Below, one piece after another: positions 19,084-30,500 of a stretch of 64,000 nucleotides of DNA. Position numbers and translations under genes: made by a program. The DNA is taken from contig JAIVFJ010000047.1 of NCBI GenBank assembly GCA_025765615.1, positions 295,592-359,591 on the forward strand. The letters run 5' to 3'. A model generated the notes under the pieces. That model worked only from the letters and a program-made list of their open reading frames with translations, had not been told where the DNA came from and did no database searches. The first letter of the stretch is position 1. Every line of letters starts with the position of its first letter. The DNA comes from Zopfochytrium polystomum (Eukaryota > Chytridiomycota > Chytridiomycetes > Chytridiales > Chytridiaceae).

Positions 19084-21590
19084 AGGTGCAACATTTCTCC
19101 GCTAATGGCGATCGAAGCCCCTTGCGGGAAAGGGCGCTCTGTCGCCGTGTGGGGCATCGACGGGTTAACGGGTAACAGTATCGTCATAGAATCAGGCGAG
19201 GCGATCAAAGTCGTCAAGGATCAAAAAAACAACGAAAACATACCACTAGTCGAGGTGGGAATCCAGGGGGAAAGACGAGCACTTCCTATGCCATGAGAGG
19301 GACAGTGTATTGACACACCCAAAACGTTCGAGAGGGTGTGATCTCACGACCAGGAGGATGGGGGGGAGGGCGAGCAGGCAACACCGGCTGCGGATGCAGG
19401 GTGGGGTAACCAGCACGGCAACGCTGGAGAACGTGACCAAATGGTCATCGTTGTCAGCCCATTTCAGACTTGGGCGGAAGTGTTTAACGCACGGGCATAG
19501 ACAGCTTGTGACCTTCAAATGGCATGCGACGTTGGGATTCGCGGCATTGAGTGAGCGAAGGTGGCAGATACTGTGAAGTACAAACACATCTATGAACACT
19601 TCTGATGGGGTCAGTTTTTCTTCCGTGTTCCCACAGAAATGTCCCCCACACACGCAGACAAGCAGACTTCCTGCAAGAGGAAAAAGGAAAGTCGAAGGCC
19701 CGTTCTCGCTGTGCAGCGCCTGTTGGAACTCTCTTGGTCTCCGTCGGCAGAACAACTTTGCCTGTGGAAGCGACTTTGCAGAGGAAAGTCCGAGGAGCAG
19801 ACTGAGCCCATCTGGGATGACTGCAGCAGACAGGGTCTAAGACAGACACAATAGGACAAAATCCAATCAAGCAGCACACAAGTGGACATAGTGAGTGTAT
19901 TATTTGTCAAAGGTCCAGACATTGTATGTTCAGATAATAGGGCACTGGTTAGCGCATGGCGCTGGCTGGGTCCAACAAAACGGACATCCTCACCAAGGGC
20001 GTTACTGTGGACACAGCATGAGCGGCTATTTTCATTGCTGGGTTAGTGCGGCTCGAGGACTTGAAGAAAAGAAGCCAGTTGAGGTAATCGAATGAGTTAA
20101 GTTTCAAAGGGTGAGTTTTTGTTCCTAGGTTGGAATTTTTCTCTTCTTCTAAAGCATGAGGGATCGTTACCCTCCATAGAGTGGATGCTGCACAAGCAGG
20201 TGCATTAGGGGCACAGGGATTGCTCCTCTCCAAATTGAGGGAGAGCGTCAGCATACATCAGGTTGTGCCAAGGTGAAGCAATTTGGTCAGAGCATTACTG
20301 GTCCCTCAAGGGATGCGAGCTTACCGCTTGGACACTGGGGGGCGCCCTGGGATCCAATGCATAAGGTAGCGTAACAGCAGTACCAGCTAAGTCTGTGACT
20401 GGAGGGCATGTGGCGATCTTGTGTGTGGGAGATAGTCACATACGTGCGGGAAACAAAACATAAGGTAGACGGTGCAGGAGTAGGAGGTTCATAGTACAAA
20501 TTGAGGTTTCAGGAAAACAAATCTACTTTCTTAGAAATGGCATTTATTGAAGGTTGGGTTTGTGAAGAGAATTGACATTAATGAGGCTGTTTTTCCCAGG
20601 GCAGCTATTAGGGAGAGTGGCATAAGGAAAAAAATAAAAAGAAAGAAAGAAGAAAGAAGAAAAATGTTTGAAGAAAAGTAAAAGAGGAAGAATGAAAATT
20701 AATGACAAGGCAATACTGACAAGAATAAGACACAGGAAGCATTTACAAGATTACGTAAACAAATGAACAAGGGGGCTCTCAAGTTATTTGGGCCCTAATT
20801 GTAACTCAAGAGCCAAAGGGAGCTCTTCTCACTATCAAAGATAGCAAAGCACAGTGCAATTAGAGCAGGAAACTTGCCAATTTGTCTGAAAGATTATTCT
20901 TCATAGTAGAAATATTAGAAAAACGTGGGACAAATAGGAATCCCTCTTTCGGATTGGGTCACGTGTAATATATGAAGTGGATGATGTGTCATATGTGGCA
21001 CAGGAAAGTAAGTGGTCATTGAGAAGCTAAACTACGGCAAACACCTTACATGAGATACTTGAGAATCTCATGTGAAAGCTCAGGCCGCGGGAGCTTCCAG
21101 GCTGCCAATGTCTGCTTTAACAGTTTCATTTGAACCTATCAACAATTTATTGTTGAATCACTCTGTGTCGACATCATTTTGAGTATTTTTTTGAACCCTT
21201 CGCTATTCTGTACATGTACAAAGAGCCAAAGGGAACAAGCACAGCACCAGTGAATTTGTATCTGTGGGTGGTCATCTGCTACTCCACATCTATTGCCTTG
21301 GAGCAACAAGTGGCTAACTGTTCCTGGCTGCAGTTGTTCGCAATGAGAAAATGGGTCTGAGGTATTGGAGAACGTTGACGATCAAGTCTTGTGGGAAATA
21401 AATTCAAGATCCCTGCTCCAGCATCTTTGGTCGCGCCAATTGACGAAAGTGCTGATCCAACAAGGCCGGCAAGGTGGGGAGGTAACAAAAAAAAAAAAAG
21501 GAAAAAAACAGTTTCTCACACTCACACAAAGACAAGTAGTGGCAAGTGCAATCAACATTAACGGGCGCCTCCTGCGTGTGCTTCATTTAT
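19084..21590. other. AT-rich gene-poor region
   Basis: About 2.5 kb with clearly lower GC than the flanks. It has A-rich purine stretches (about 20625-20700) and only short, featureless open frames. I saw no tRNA fold, transposase motif or reverse-transcriptase motif. The compositional break from the GC-rich gene blocks suggests old repeat-derived or non-coding sequence. Confidence 0.5.
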
Positions 21591-23188
21591 TCAGTCCAAT
21601 GGGTAAGGGAATCTGCTCACAAAGACCGCCACCGCAACGATCGTGCCCAAAATACCGCCTGCAATGACATCGGTCGGGTGATGCACGTACTGCTGCGTTC
21701 TGAGTGTGCGCGGCGGTGGCGGGCGGATGACAGTGCGTGCGTGCGGGCGTGCGTGCGTGTCACGCGTGCGGGAGAACGTGGTGGCACGGATCAGTACGTT
21801 AGAGGTGAGGGGTGAGAGGGACACGGAAACACGAAGAATGAACCCCACAATTCTCCTCCTCCCACCTCGAAATCGCAACGTATGTGGACAAGAAAATGGG
21901 CGCCACGGACACCGCCATTCTCCACGCCTTGCCGTCCAACGGGTACCACGGTCTGCGCAGAACAACGACGGGGCCATGCGGGTACATGTCGCCGTCGTCG
22001 ACCACGTCGCCGCCGGTGCCGTCGTCTTCGTCGGACCTCGTGCGCATGTACAGGTCGCTCGTCGGGAGCAGCGAGTGGGGCGGGAGCCGCGTGGCGTTGT
22101 ACGGCGCCCAGACGCCCAGCGACGAGGCGAGGTACGCGGCGAGGAAGACGCAGCTCGTGAAGGAGAGCGACGCGTGGCCGCTGGGGAAGGAGCGGCGGCC
22201 GTCCTTGATTTCGCGACGGGTCGCCCGTGCAGAGGCCAGTGGTCGCGTCGGGCACGCAGCGCGCGAGAAAGTCTGGGCGCAGCCGGCCGGCCCAGTTCCT
22301 TTTTATTTGATTGAGTAGGAAAGTGATTTTAGGTTCAGGCGTGATATACGGCGGTATGTGCTTGATGGCTCCATCAACCACCCCACTAAAAAAAAAAGCC
22401 CCCCAACTCAACTTGATGGTGTTGGTAATCAAACCCGTCAGCCCAACGGCGAGCAGCAGCCCCAAGAAAAAGTGATGCCAATTCCTCAGCGCGACCGCCA
22501 CGACGCTCTTCATTTCCGCCTGGGCTCCGCCGGGGTACCTCTGCATGGCTTTGCCCCTGGTTCCGAGCCACCGAACCGTGACCCACACTGCGTTCGCGAT
22601 CGCGACGACGACGAGCGGCACGAGGGCGACGATGACGGCCAGCATCGAGTTGTTGACAATGTTGCGGCCGATCGGGTGCGAGATGTCCGGGTCTGTCGGG
22701 TCAAAGGGGCGTTCGAACGGCTTGAAGAAACGGTCGAGCGAGACGGAGAGCGCAACGAGGCCGCCCGAGACGACCAAGTCCGACACGTAGCCAAACAAGT
22801 ACCAGTGCAAGGAAGTGTCGGCGGCGGCGGGGGCAGCAGGACCGGCGTAGGCGGCGGCGAAGGTGCGGTTGCCGTCGCCACCCACCGGGGCAAAGGCGAC
22901 AGCGGCGGCGGAAGGGACGGCGCGCGGGTTCTGCTGCTGCTGCAGCTGGTGGTGGAGAGGGTAGTTTGGGTTGTGAAGCTGATGCTGCATGTGGAGGGGG
23001 ATGTCGTCAGAGTGCTGCCGGAGGACGAGGAGGGAGCTACTGCTGCTGTTGCTGGCGCTGCTGCTGCTACTGGACGAGCTGCCGCTGGGGTTGCTGCTGG
23101 TACGGTGGTGCGAGTGGTACGGCGATGAAGGGTGGAGCGAGACAGTGTCCAGCGGCGCGGAGGGCAGCGGCGAGGGACGGATGTTCAT
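21591..23188 (-). CDS. PAP2-family lipid phosphatase (phosphatidate/DGPP phosphatase-like), one frame break
   Basis: Integral-membrane phosphatase dephosphorylating phosphatidate, diacylglycerol pyrophosphate or related lipids. Exons on the minus strand are 22413-23188, 21866-22298 and 21591-21699, about 438 aa. A Ser/Gln/His-rich cytosolic leader of ~120 residues precedes about six hydrophobic spans. All three PAP2 signature motifs are present: KNWAGRLRP (K-x6-RP), FPSGHAS, and SRTQQYVHHPTD (SR-x5-H-x3-D, spanning intron 2). The frame shifts by one base near 22213, between CTGDPS and the DGRRSFPSGH stretch. Total exon length is one base over a multiple of three. With all catalytic motifs kept, an assembly indel is more likely than true loss. 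(GA)n tracts lie upstream. Confidence 0.9.
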
Positions 23189-23365
23189 GAGCGAGAGGCG
23201 GCTTCGCGCGCGCTCCCAACGGCACCTTGCGCAACTGGAGGATCGATGCTGCCCTGGGATGCGGCTTGCTTGCTGCTACCTTCCGCGTACCGAGGTGGGG
23301 GCGGTGGGACTGAAAGGAATCGGCCGTTGAAAGAGATATGTGGATTGGGTATGTGGATGCGAGAG

Positions 23366-23410
<45 letters not shown>

Positions 23411-23414
23411 GAGA

Positions 23415-23456
<42 letters not shown>

Positions 23457-23798
23457 GAGAGAGACAAGACGGCGGCGGCCTCAGCCGCAAAGCAAGCAGG
23501 GCACAGCCGCACAGACGGCAGCTGCCAATTAATTTGGCCACACATTATCAGATAGTCGTGTGTGTAACAGTGCGGGCGAGACGCGCTCGCGCAACGCGAC
23601 ATAGACACACACACAGAGAGAGAGAGGAGAGAGAGAGAGAGAGCGAGAGAGAGAGTAAGTGCGTGTGCGTGTGTGTGTCAGCGCATGACGAGCGTCCAGG
23701 TAACCTGCAACTGCCCGATATATTCTCTCACGACTGTCTTAGGTCGAATGCCCGCAAACCCTCTTCCCACCTTTCTCACCACCCTCCAAACACCCTCA
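23189..23798. repeat. intergenic (GA)n-rich region
   Basis: Between the PPR-like gene end and the PAP2 start. Long (GA)n tracts lie at about 23366-23465 and 23617-23656, plus a (GT)n run near 23661-23677. On the sense strand of PAP2 these read as pyrimidine tracts in its presumed promoter or 5' UTR. No gene seen. Confidence 0.7.
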
Positions 23799-25406
23799 TC
23801 ACCGGGCGCGCTCCACCGCCTCCACGACCCGCTGCTCCGGTATCAACCCCCGATCCAGCATCCGCTGGTACATGTCGATCCCGCGCTGCGTCTGGTTCGC
23901 ATGCAGCAGCGCCATCGTCGCGAGCCCGTGCGCCTCGGCGTCCGGAAACGTCCCGCTGCGCTCAATCTGCTCAAACAGCTCGACCACCTTCGCCGTGTCG
24001 CCCAGCGACGCCTGGATGCGCATCATCGTCTTGAAGCTCGTCAGCAGCGGCCGAGCCCGCCCGCGCATCCGCCGCCGGAACCGGTACAACATCAGCTCCT
24101 CCGACAGCCGCTCGTCGATGCTGTCGTCCGCGTTCGCGGCCCCCGCCACATATCCGTCGCTTGAGCCCGCAGGGGTGCCGCCGTCGAGCGTACCGTCGCC
24201 CTCGCCAGCTTCCGCCGCCGCAAAGGCGCTCCACACCGCCTCGGCGCTCTCCGGGTCCCCGGCAATCTCCGCGGCCGCCAGCGCGGCGTCGAACGTGCCG
24301 GCGCCCCACCGCGCGCCCGCTTCGTACCCGTGCCAGAACAGCCGCATCGCCTCGCCACTCTCGCCACACTGCGCGAGCGCCTTGATCGCGGCGTCCAACA
24401 CGGCCCGCCGGCCTTCGACCTGGCCGCGCCCAGACGCCGCCCACGGCCGCTGCAGCGCCGCGTTGTCCACGAGTGCAAGCCGGCTCGTCGCCGCCGTCGA
24501 CCGTCTTCCCGTCGCCGCCGTCGCCCTCCTCTTCGTCGTCGTCGTCCCAAAGTCCACATCGCGTGCCAGCAGCCGCCACCACCCCAGCACCTTGGCGACC
24601 CCCACCGCGTCGGCCTCGCTGCCGCTCGCCTCGAGCAGCAGCGCGTGCGCCTCGGGCTCCTCCGCCGCCCCGTACAGCTCCCTCGCCATCCTATAAAACC
24701 ACTTCCAAGTCTCCACCGCCGCCGACAAGCTCGCCCCCGCCTCCTCCCCACTGTCCGCCCCCTTGCGCCCCAGCAGCCGCGCATACGCTGCCATAACCAA
24801 CAAATACGACCTCAAATTCGGCACGACCTCCGTCCGTCTCCTCTCCCTCCACCTCCCGCTCTCCCTCAACTCCCTCGCGCGTGCGCCCGCGACCGCCGAC
24901 AAGTCCGTCGGCAGCGGTAGCACGACGTCGACGTCGCGCATGCCGTCGAACGCGGCGACGAGGCTGCGGAGGTCGCCCGCGCGCAGCAGGCTGGTCATGT
25001 AGAGGTTAAAGTCGCGGACGTCGGGCGGTTGCGGGGAGTCGAGGATGTTTGCAAAGACGCGGCGCGAGTGGATCGCGGCGAGGCGCGGGCGAACCATCAT
25101 GGCGCAGATGCCGAGCATGGCGGTGTGGTCGTCCGGGTGGAGGAAGACCAGCGGGGGGCGGCCGCGGCCGCGCTGCTCCGTCGAGGATGATGTTTGGGGG
25201 GTGGACGCGGTCTCGGCTTGCTCGATCTGCTCGACGGTTTTGTAAAAGAGCGATTTGTAAATGATCCAGGCCAGTTTGAGGTTGTTTTGGCGCAGGGCTT
25301 GGTGGAACCGGTCGACGGATGGGTCGATCCGGCCGGTCGCGTCGTACTTGATCTGCGGCCGGACGGGCGGCCGCCGCGCGGGGGCCAGGCCAAGGTACTT
25401 TGCCAT
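23799..25406 (-). CDS. pentatricopeptide-repeat-like mitochondrial protein
   Basis: From the first in-frame ATG (25406) the protein is about 535 aa. The open frame continues without a stop to about 25757, adding a plausible leader (RPFNTARLLLAIDAL) and two poly-Ser runs encoded by trinucleotide repeats. That extension lacks an ATG, but an ATG in the adjacent frame at 25710 would join it with a one-base shift. Helical-pair repeats of PPR type are visible: FNLYMTSLLRAGDLRSLVAAF, LDAAIKALAQCGESGEAMRLF, TSFKTMMRIQASLGDTAKVVELF and GLATMALLHANQTQRGIDMY. Such proteins usually bind organellar RNA and act in mitochondrial expression; the target is unknown. The gene is divergent from the TRMO-like gene. 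Confidence 0.72.
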   Translation of the reverse strand: MAKYLGLAPARRPPVRPQIKYDATGRIDPSVDRFHQALRQNNLKLAWIIYKSLFYKTVEQIEQAETASTPQTSSSTEQRGRGRPPLVFLHPDDHTAMLGICAMMVRPRLAAIHSRRVFANILDSPQPPDVRDFNLYMTSLLRAGDLRSLVAAFDGMRDVDVVLPLPTDLSAVAGARARELRESGRWRERRRTEVVPNLRSYLLVMAAYARLLGRKGADSGEEAGASLSAAVETWKWFYRMARELYGAAEEPEAHALLLEASGSEADAVGVAKVLGWWRLLARDVDFGTTTTKRRATAATGRRSTAATSRLALVDNAALQRPWAASGRGQVEGRRAVLDAAIKALAQCGESGEAMRLFWHGYEAGARWGAGTFDAALAAAEIAGDPESAEAVWSAFAAAEAGEGDGTLDGGTPAGSSDGYVAGAANADDSIDERLSEELMLYRFRRRMRGRARPLLTSFKTMMRIQASLGDTAKVVELFEQIERSGTFPDAEAHGLATMALLHANQTQRGIDMYQRMLDRGLIPEQRVVEAVERAR

Positions 25407-25774
25407 GGACGGGCTGATCGGCTTTGAGAAGCTTACGCGGGGAGTACTGGGCGACGGCGACGGGGCCGCCTTTGCAGCAGCAGAAGCGTAGGACGACGAC
25501 GACGACGACGACGATGACGACGATGACGACGACGACGACGCAAGTAGTCGACGGGTGCCGCCGCGGGCGCGAAAAAGGCCGGAGGAGGAGGAGGAGGAGG
25601 AGGAGGAGGAGGAGGGCGGTGAGGTTGGGGGTTGCGAGAGGGCGTCGATCGCCAGCAGCAGGCGGGCGGTGTTGAAGGGGCGCTGGAGCTGCCGCGGCGG
25701 TTCGTGACATGTCACGTGCAGTTGGGAATTAGTGTGTCGGTTTGGGGAAAGTGACAAGTCAGGGTCAGCACGAT

Positions 25775-27169
25775 ATGAGAATCATCGACGTCGACGGCGG
25801 CGGCGGCGGCGGCGGCTCCTTCGACGCCGTTGTTCGGGCCGCGATAGTCGCCGCGGCGATGGTGCTGGGCGGCGCCGCGGTCGGGTGGTACACGTGCGAT
25901 CGCCGCAACGCAAAGCTGGCGCGCGATCTGCGTGCGGCGGTCGAGCGGGAGGCGGCGCGGACGAGGGCCGAGCGCGAGGGACGGATACGACACCAGATCG
26001 CGCTGGCATCGGCCCTGGCGCGCACCAGACAGCTGCACGAGAGCGCCGGCGACGATCACAAGGACGACGACGACGACGACAAAGACGCACCGTCGCAGTC
26101 TCCCCGGGCCGTGGAGCAGCGTGCGGAGGAGGAGGCGACGAACCGCCTGGTCGCTGACCTGGACGTCGAACCGCGTCGGAAGAAGCGGCAAACAAAGCGT
26201 CCGCCCTCACTGCAAGTCCCCCTCGCCGTCATCGGCACCGTTCGCAGCTGCTACACCACCCGAAACGGGACACCACGGCAGCCTTCGCTTGCGACGGATG
26301 CGAGGGCGCTGCTCAAGCTGCGGCCGGAAGTGCCGAGCGTCACGCTGGACGGGCTGGACCGATTCAGTCATTGCTGGGTCATCTTCCTCTTTCACCAAAA
26401 CACCAACGCGCACAAGACGCAGTTCAAAGGTACCGTGGTGCCGCCGCGGTACGGGCAGCCGCTGGGCGTTTTTGCGACGCGGACGCCGCACCGGCCCGCC
26501 CCCGTTGGCTTGTCGCTGGCTCGCATCGTCTCGGTCGACGTGAACGAAGGCACCGTTGTGTTTTCCGGGCTGGACCTGGTCGACGGGACGCCCGTCTTTG
26601 ACCTGAAACCGTACGTCCCCTTTTCCGACTGCCCGGATCCGCGAATATGTCAGGCGGACGAATCGTCGTCGTCGTCATCGTCGACTCCGTCACCGTCTGC
26701 CGAGACAAGGCCCTTTTTCGCGCCGTGGTGGGTCGCAAAGGAAGTCAAGGACGGCGGCGAGCCGCTCGCCGTGTCCGACGTGGTCATGGAAGCCGGCGCT
26801 GATGAGACGCTGGCGTCAGCGTGGCGCAGCGCGTGCGCCGCAGGTCCCGGGGCGGCGGCGTTGCTATACCCGGGCGCCGAGTCGTTTGCGCGGTTCGTGC
26901 GGCAGACGCTGAGCCTGGACATTCGGTCGGCGCGCGAGCGGAAGGAGGCGAGGTTTGCGCAGTACCGCGTCACGCTGTGCGGGGTCGTTGTCTATTACAA
27001 GATGGCGCCCGTGTCGGCGTCGGAAGAGGATGAGGCGGCAGGCGGGGGCGGCGGGGGCGAAAGCGACGATGTTAGCAAGCGGGGCGGGCTTGTCGTGATG
27101 ATTACGGGGGCCGAGGTTGAGGGGAGCGGGACGAACCAGCCGCTCAACACGACGATAGTTCTGCAATGA
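25775..27169 (+). CDS. TRMO: tRNA (adenine(37)-N6)-methyltransferase, TRMO/TsaA type, with N-terminal membrane segment
   Basis: Single exon, about 464 aa from ATG 25775. The TsaA-like beta-barrel spans roughly residues 145-290. Its markers are IGTVRSCYTTRNGTPRQP, LDGLDRFSHCWVIFLFHQN, GVFATRTPHRPAPVGLSLAR and GLDLVDGTPVFDLKPYVPF. The family uses S-adenosylmethionine to methylate t6A37 in threonyl-carbamoylated tRNAs. A C-terminal region (TLSLDIRSARERKEARF..YRVTLCGVVVYYKM) resembles the extra domain of animal TRMO. The N-terminus has a Gly run, then one hydrophobic span (AAIVAAAMVLGGAAVGWYT), then charged coiled sequence, suggesting a membrane anchor or mitochondrial signal-anchor. An acidic Asp run and Ser-rich insert are low-complexity. 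The start is only about 65 bp from the nearest possible start of the divergent PPR gene. Confidence 0.9.
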   Translation: MRIIDVDGGGGGGGSFDAVVRAAIVAAAMVLGGAAVGWYTCDRRNAKLARDLRAAVEREAARTRAEREGRIRHQIALASALARTRQLHESAGDDHKDDDDDDKDAPSQSPRAVEQRAEEEATNRLVADLDVEPRRKKRQTKRPPSLQVPLAVIGTVRSCYTTRNGTPRQPSLATDARALLKLRPEVPSVTLDGLDRFSHCWVIFLFHQNTNAHKTQFKGTVVPPRYGQPLGVFATRTPHRPAPVGLSLARIVSVDVNEGTVVFSGLDLVDGTPVFDLKPYVPFSDCPDPRICQADESSSSSSSTPSPSAETRPFFAPWWVAKEVKDGGEPLAVSDVVMEAGADETLASAWRSACAAGPGAAALLYPGAESFARFVRQTLSLDIRSARERKEARFAQYRVTLCGVVVYYKMAPVSASEEDEAAGGGGGGESDDVSKRGGLVVMITGAEVEGSGTNQPLNTTIVLQ

Positions 27170-27513
27170 GAGCGGCACATAAAACACATCACGCGTGTAT
27201 TAAATCTGTGTTTCATCGCGCACAAGTATCTTGCAGGTGCTTGCAGCAGTGCACAGGCACATGGCATGTATGTTTGTACGCGTGTTTTCCGGGGGGATTC
27301 CAGTGAAAAGATTATGTGAAATAAGGTTCAGGCTTGACAAGACGCCACACAGCACAGCACTCTGAAATGAAAGAAAAAAAAGGAAAAGAAACCAACCAAA
27401 CACGCATCTTTTTGCGCTGCGAACCGCAGAAAACCAAACTTCACCTCGCTTTGATTCGATTCGGGTTGGGGAGGGGGGAGGGAGGCAGGAGAAGGCAGCG
27501 GATACCCGCCGAA
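27170..27513. other. short intergenic region
   Basis: About 340 bp holding the TRMO 3' end and the promoter/5' UTR of the next gene. An A-rich run lies near 27368-27390 and a GGGAGG-rich stretch near 27460-27490. No gene seen. Confidence 0.5.
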
Positions 27514-30500
27514 ATGGTTTCGTCCACAAAGTACTCGGCGTCGTCGTCAGAGCCGTCGCCCGCTACTGCTGCTACTGCTGCTGCTGCTGCTGCCGCCGCC
27601 GTGCGAACAGCAGCCCTCTTTGCGCCTCCACTGACGTCGTCGTCGCATGCTCCAAAGGTGCCGACCGGCCCCGGCACGAGCGGGGGTGCCAACAATTCGG
27701 GCGACATATGCAGTGCTGGCCGTCATAACAACCACCACAACAACAACAACTTTGACAATAGCGACATGCTGTTCACCCACCACCACCACCACCACCACCA
27801 CCCCCCATCCGCGCTTGCCCATCGGCTGGAGGGCGCCGGGTTCTACGATCCGTTCCCTCTGCCGTCTCACACGCACTCTTCGCTGTCTCCCGCTGATCTG
27901 CTCGTCCCCTCGTCGTCGTCCTCGTCGTCAAAGAGCTGGCCCCAGGAGCTGGAGAAGCGCACCCTGGGCTTCTTTTCAAACAACAAGATCCTGGACCTCT
28001 TGGGCATCGCCGCTGGCATCTTGCTCTTGGATGGAATCGCCCGATGGCGTCTGCGTCTCGGCTGGGCTCTCTTTTGCATCTTTTCGCTGGTGACGTTGAC
28101 GACGGAGCTGAGTAGGAGCGTTCGGTCCGGAACGTTGCTCGTACTGTACACCGCATCGTTGAGCGTCGTTCTGTTTGCCGTGCTTCAATGGACCTTCCTG
28201 TATCCACTACTACCACCCCTCGCGAATATGTTTGTGTACGGTTACGTGATTGGTTCCACGCGTGGATACGAAGCCATGTATTGGGCGCTCTGGTCTGCCC
28301 TAATCACGGTCGACACACTAGTTCGAACCAGCCCTGTTTCTGATTTAGAAGCATGCGCAGGAGCTCACTGCATATCATTCGGCTCGTTTCTACTATTGAA
28401 GGAGATTGTAACAGTCATAGCAGAACGACGTAACTTGACCCTGGAGACGAGGAAGCTCGCGTCTGGAGAGTTACGGATCTACAGCTTGTACGATCAGGAA
28501 TCTGCTTCTTCTTCTCCTCCTTCACCACCATCATCAGAGCGAAAGTACGCATATTCCAACTGGAACTGCAAAACCAATCGGTTCGAGCTATGCTTGGAAA
28601 AGCTGGCGCAGAACTTTGCGATAGTTTCGTGGACCCTTCCTCAGTCTCTTATCTTGACACTCAGGGACTCCATTCAACGCTGCTACCAAAGTAATCGAAC
28701 TCAGAACTCGCTTCGAAAGAGCCGTCGTGTTGTGAATTTGGAACCACTCGTAGAACCTTACTTTCCCTACAACCTACTGAAATCCAACTCCGCCTTGCGA
28801 GCAGTAGACGAATCGTGGGACCGCGAGGACACCTTTGGCACGCCAACCATACGAGGCTCCCGAGTTGTTGCAGTTCCTTATGCGCCACTTTTGAGCAGCA
28901 CTCTACAGTCTTCACCACCAACATCTGCCGATATACTCATACCGTCATCCGCCGGTTTCAATGCATCAAATACTCCAGCAGACTCGTGCCTATGCCTTCC
29001 CCACCTAGGGTTTGGAACCAGTTTGTTTATATCGCAGTCGGACATTCATGTTTTGGTCAACGGAAAACCTTGGACTCGGGGCCTTGCATCTTCTTTGGCG
29101 GAAGGGTTGATTGCGATTTCGGACTTGGAAGAGGGGTTTGATTATGAAGTTGTCGTAAGCATCCGAGGTTACTGTAGTATTCCACTTCGTATTCATACAG
29201 GTTTGGCAACACCTCTTTTACTGTTGTTTCGGCGCTTACGATTGCCTTGCTTTGCCCCATTTGCAGCCGGAAAACCGCCTTTACCCGCGCGTCGAGAATC
29301 GAAAGTTGAACCGATCGATCAGATCCCTGCAGCTGCTGCCAATGGCGATGCGTCCTCCGCTGACAGCGATTCAATCGACCGTCGAGAGCGAATCTCGTCC
29401 ATGAAGGCGCAGATCGATGGACTTCGTGCAAGTCACAAGACCCACGTAGCCGAACTGCGAAAGCTGAGAAAAGCGATCGCAAAGTCTTTGGCGGGGTACC
29501 GGTCGGAAATCGAGGCAGTGCAGAAACAGATTTCCAAGGAGGCCGCCAACGATGTTCGATTTCGCCAGCGGATCCAAACGCTCTCTGAACAATTGCGATC
29601 GGCGACCGAAGCGGAGGCGAGCGCAAAGCAGGAGCTGGAGAGGCTGGAATCAGGCCGAAAGGCTGCTTTGGTGGAGGTCTCTCAGATGGAAGTGAAACTG
29701 GAGTCGGCAAAAGTAGCCTTGAAAAAGTCCTCAGACCAAGCTACAGCCAACGGCTCGTCGAACAAGTCAAGTGTTGAAGCCGATCTAACCGCCATCGATG
29801 CAAAACTTGAAGACCTTCGAGCTCAACTGAAGTCGCTGGAGAGCGAAGACCGGGTCGTCCGCCAGCATACCATTCCAAAGTTGAAAAACCTGCTCGAGAA
29901 GGCTCTCTCGCGTAAAGCAGCAGCTGGAAACCGCTGACAAAGCTGCCGCACTGCGTGTAGAAGTTGAAATCGGCAAGAAATCAGAGTCCATTCACACTAT
30001 CCGCGCAGCGTGCGAAGTTGCGAAAGTCGGGAATCAGCAGGTCAAGATGATGATCGACGACGTTTTGAAGCTGAATGAAGGCCTGTACAGTCAACTGCAG
30101 AGCCTTCAAGCCGCGACGGAGAAGGAGGATTTCATGATTTCTGAAGATTTGCGATCAAGCTCGCTCGCCACTGGAAAATCTGATCCTTCCGAGCGTGACC
30201 CGGAACGAGGTCCATTGAATGGCTTATGTGAATCGCCCTGGAAAGAGATCATCAACCAGGACATGAATTCGGTGACTCCGCTTCCCACCGAATACGTTGT
30301 CCGTGATTTCCATTCTTTGCCAAGATCTGGCGGTTCCTTTCTGGACGCGCCGCCCGGCCTGCCACTTCCAAAAGGAGTAAAACCGCGCGAAACCCGCCTT
30401 CCGCGCTACCCGTCCCTGGACGCCGTCCTGCCGGCAACCGCGACCGTCGCCCACCAGTCTCGCGTCCTGCCCGCCGCGCCGTCGCCCCTCCGCCGAAACT

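Noticed and set aside
19931..20000. Possible tRNA-like sequence (GGTTAGCGCATGGCG...)
   Set aside because: No complementary acceptor stem or T-loop consensus could be found, so no tRNA is called.
22358..23128. A plus-strand frame of ~256 aa rich in Arg/Asp/Val
   Set aside because: Antisense of PAP2 exon 1, which carries the membrane spans and catalytic Lys/Arg motif.
23799..25757. PPR start at the very 5' end of the open frame (25757)
   Set aside because: The codon there is TTG and would place the start inside the divergent gene's leader; the first ATG is at 25406.
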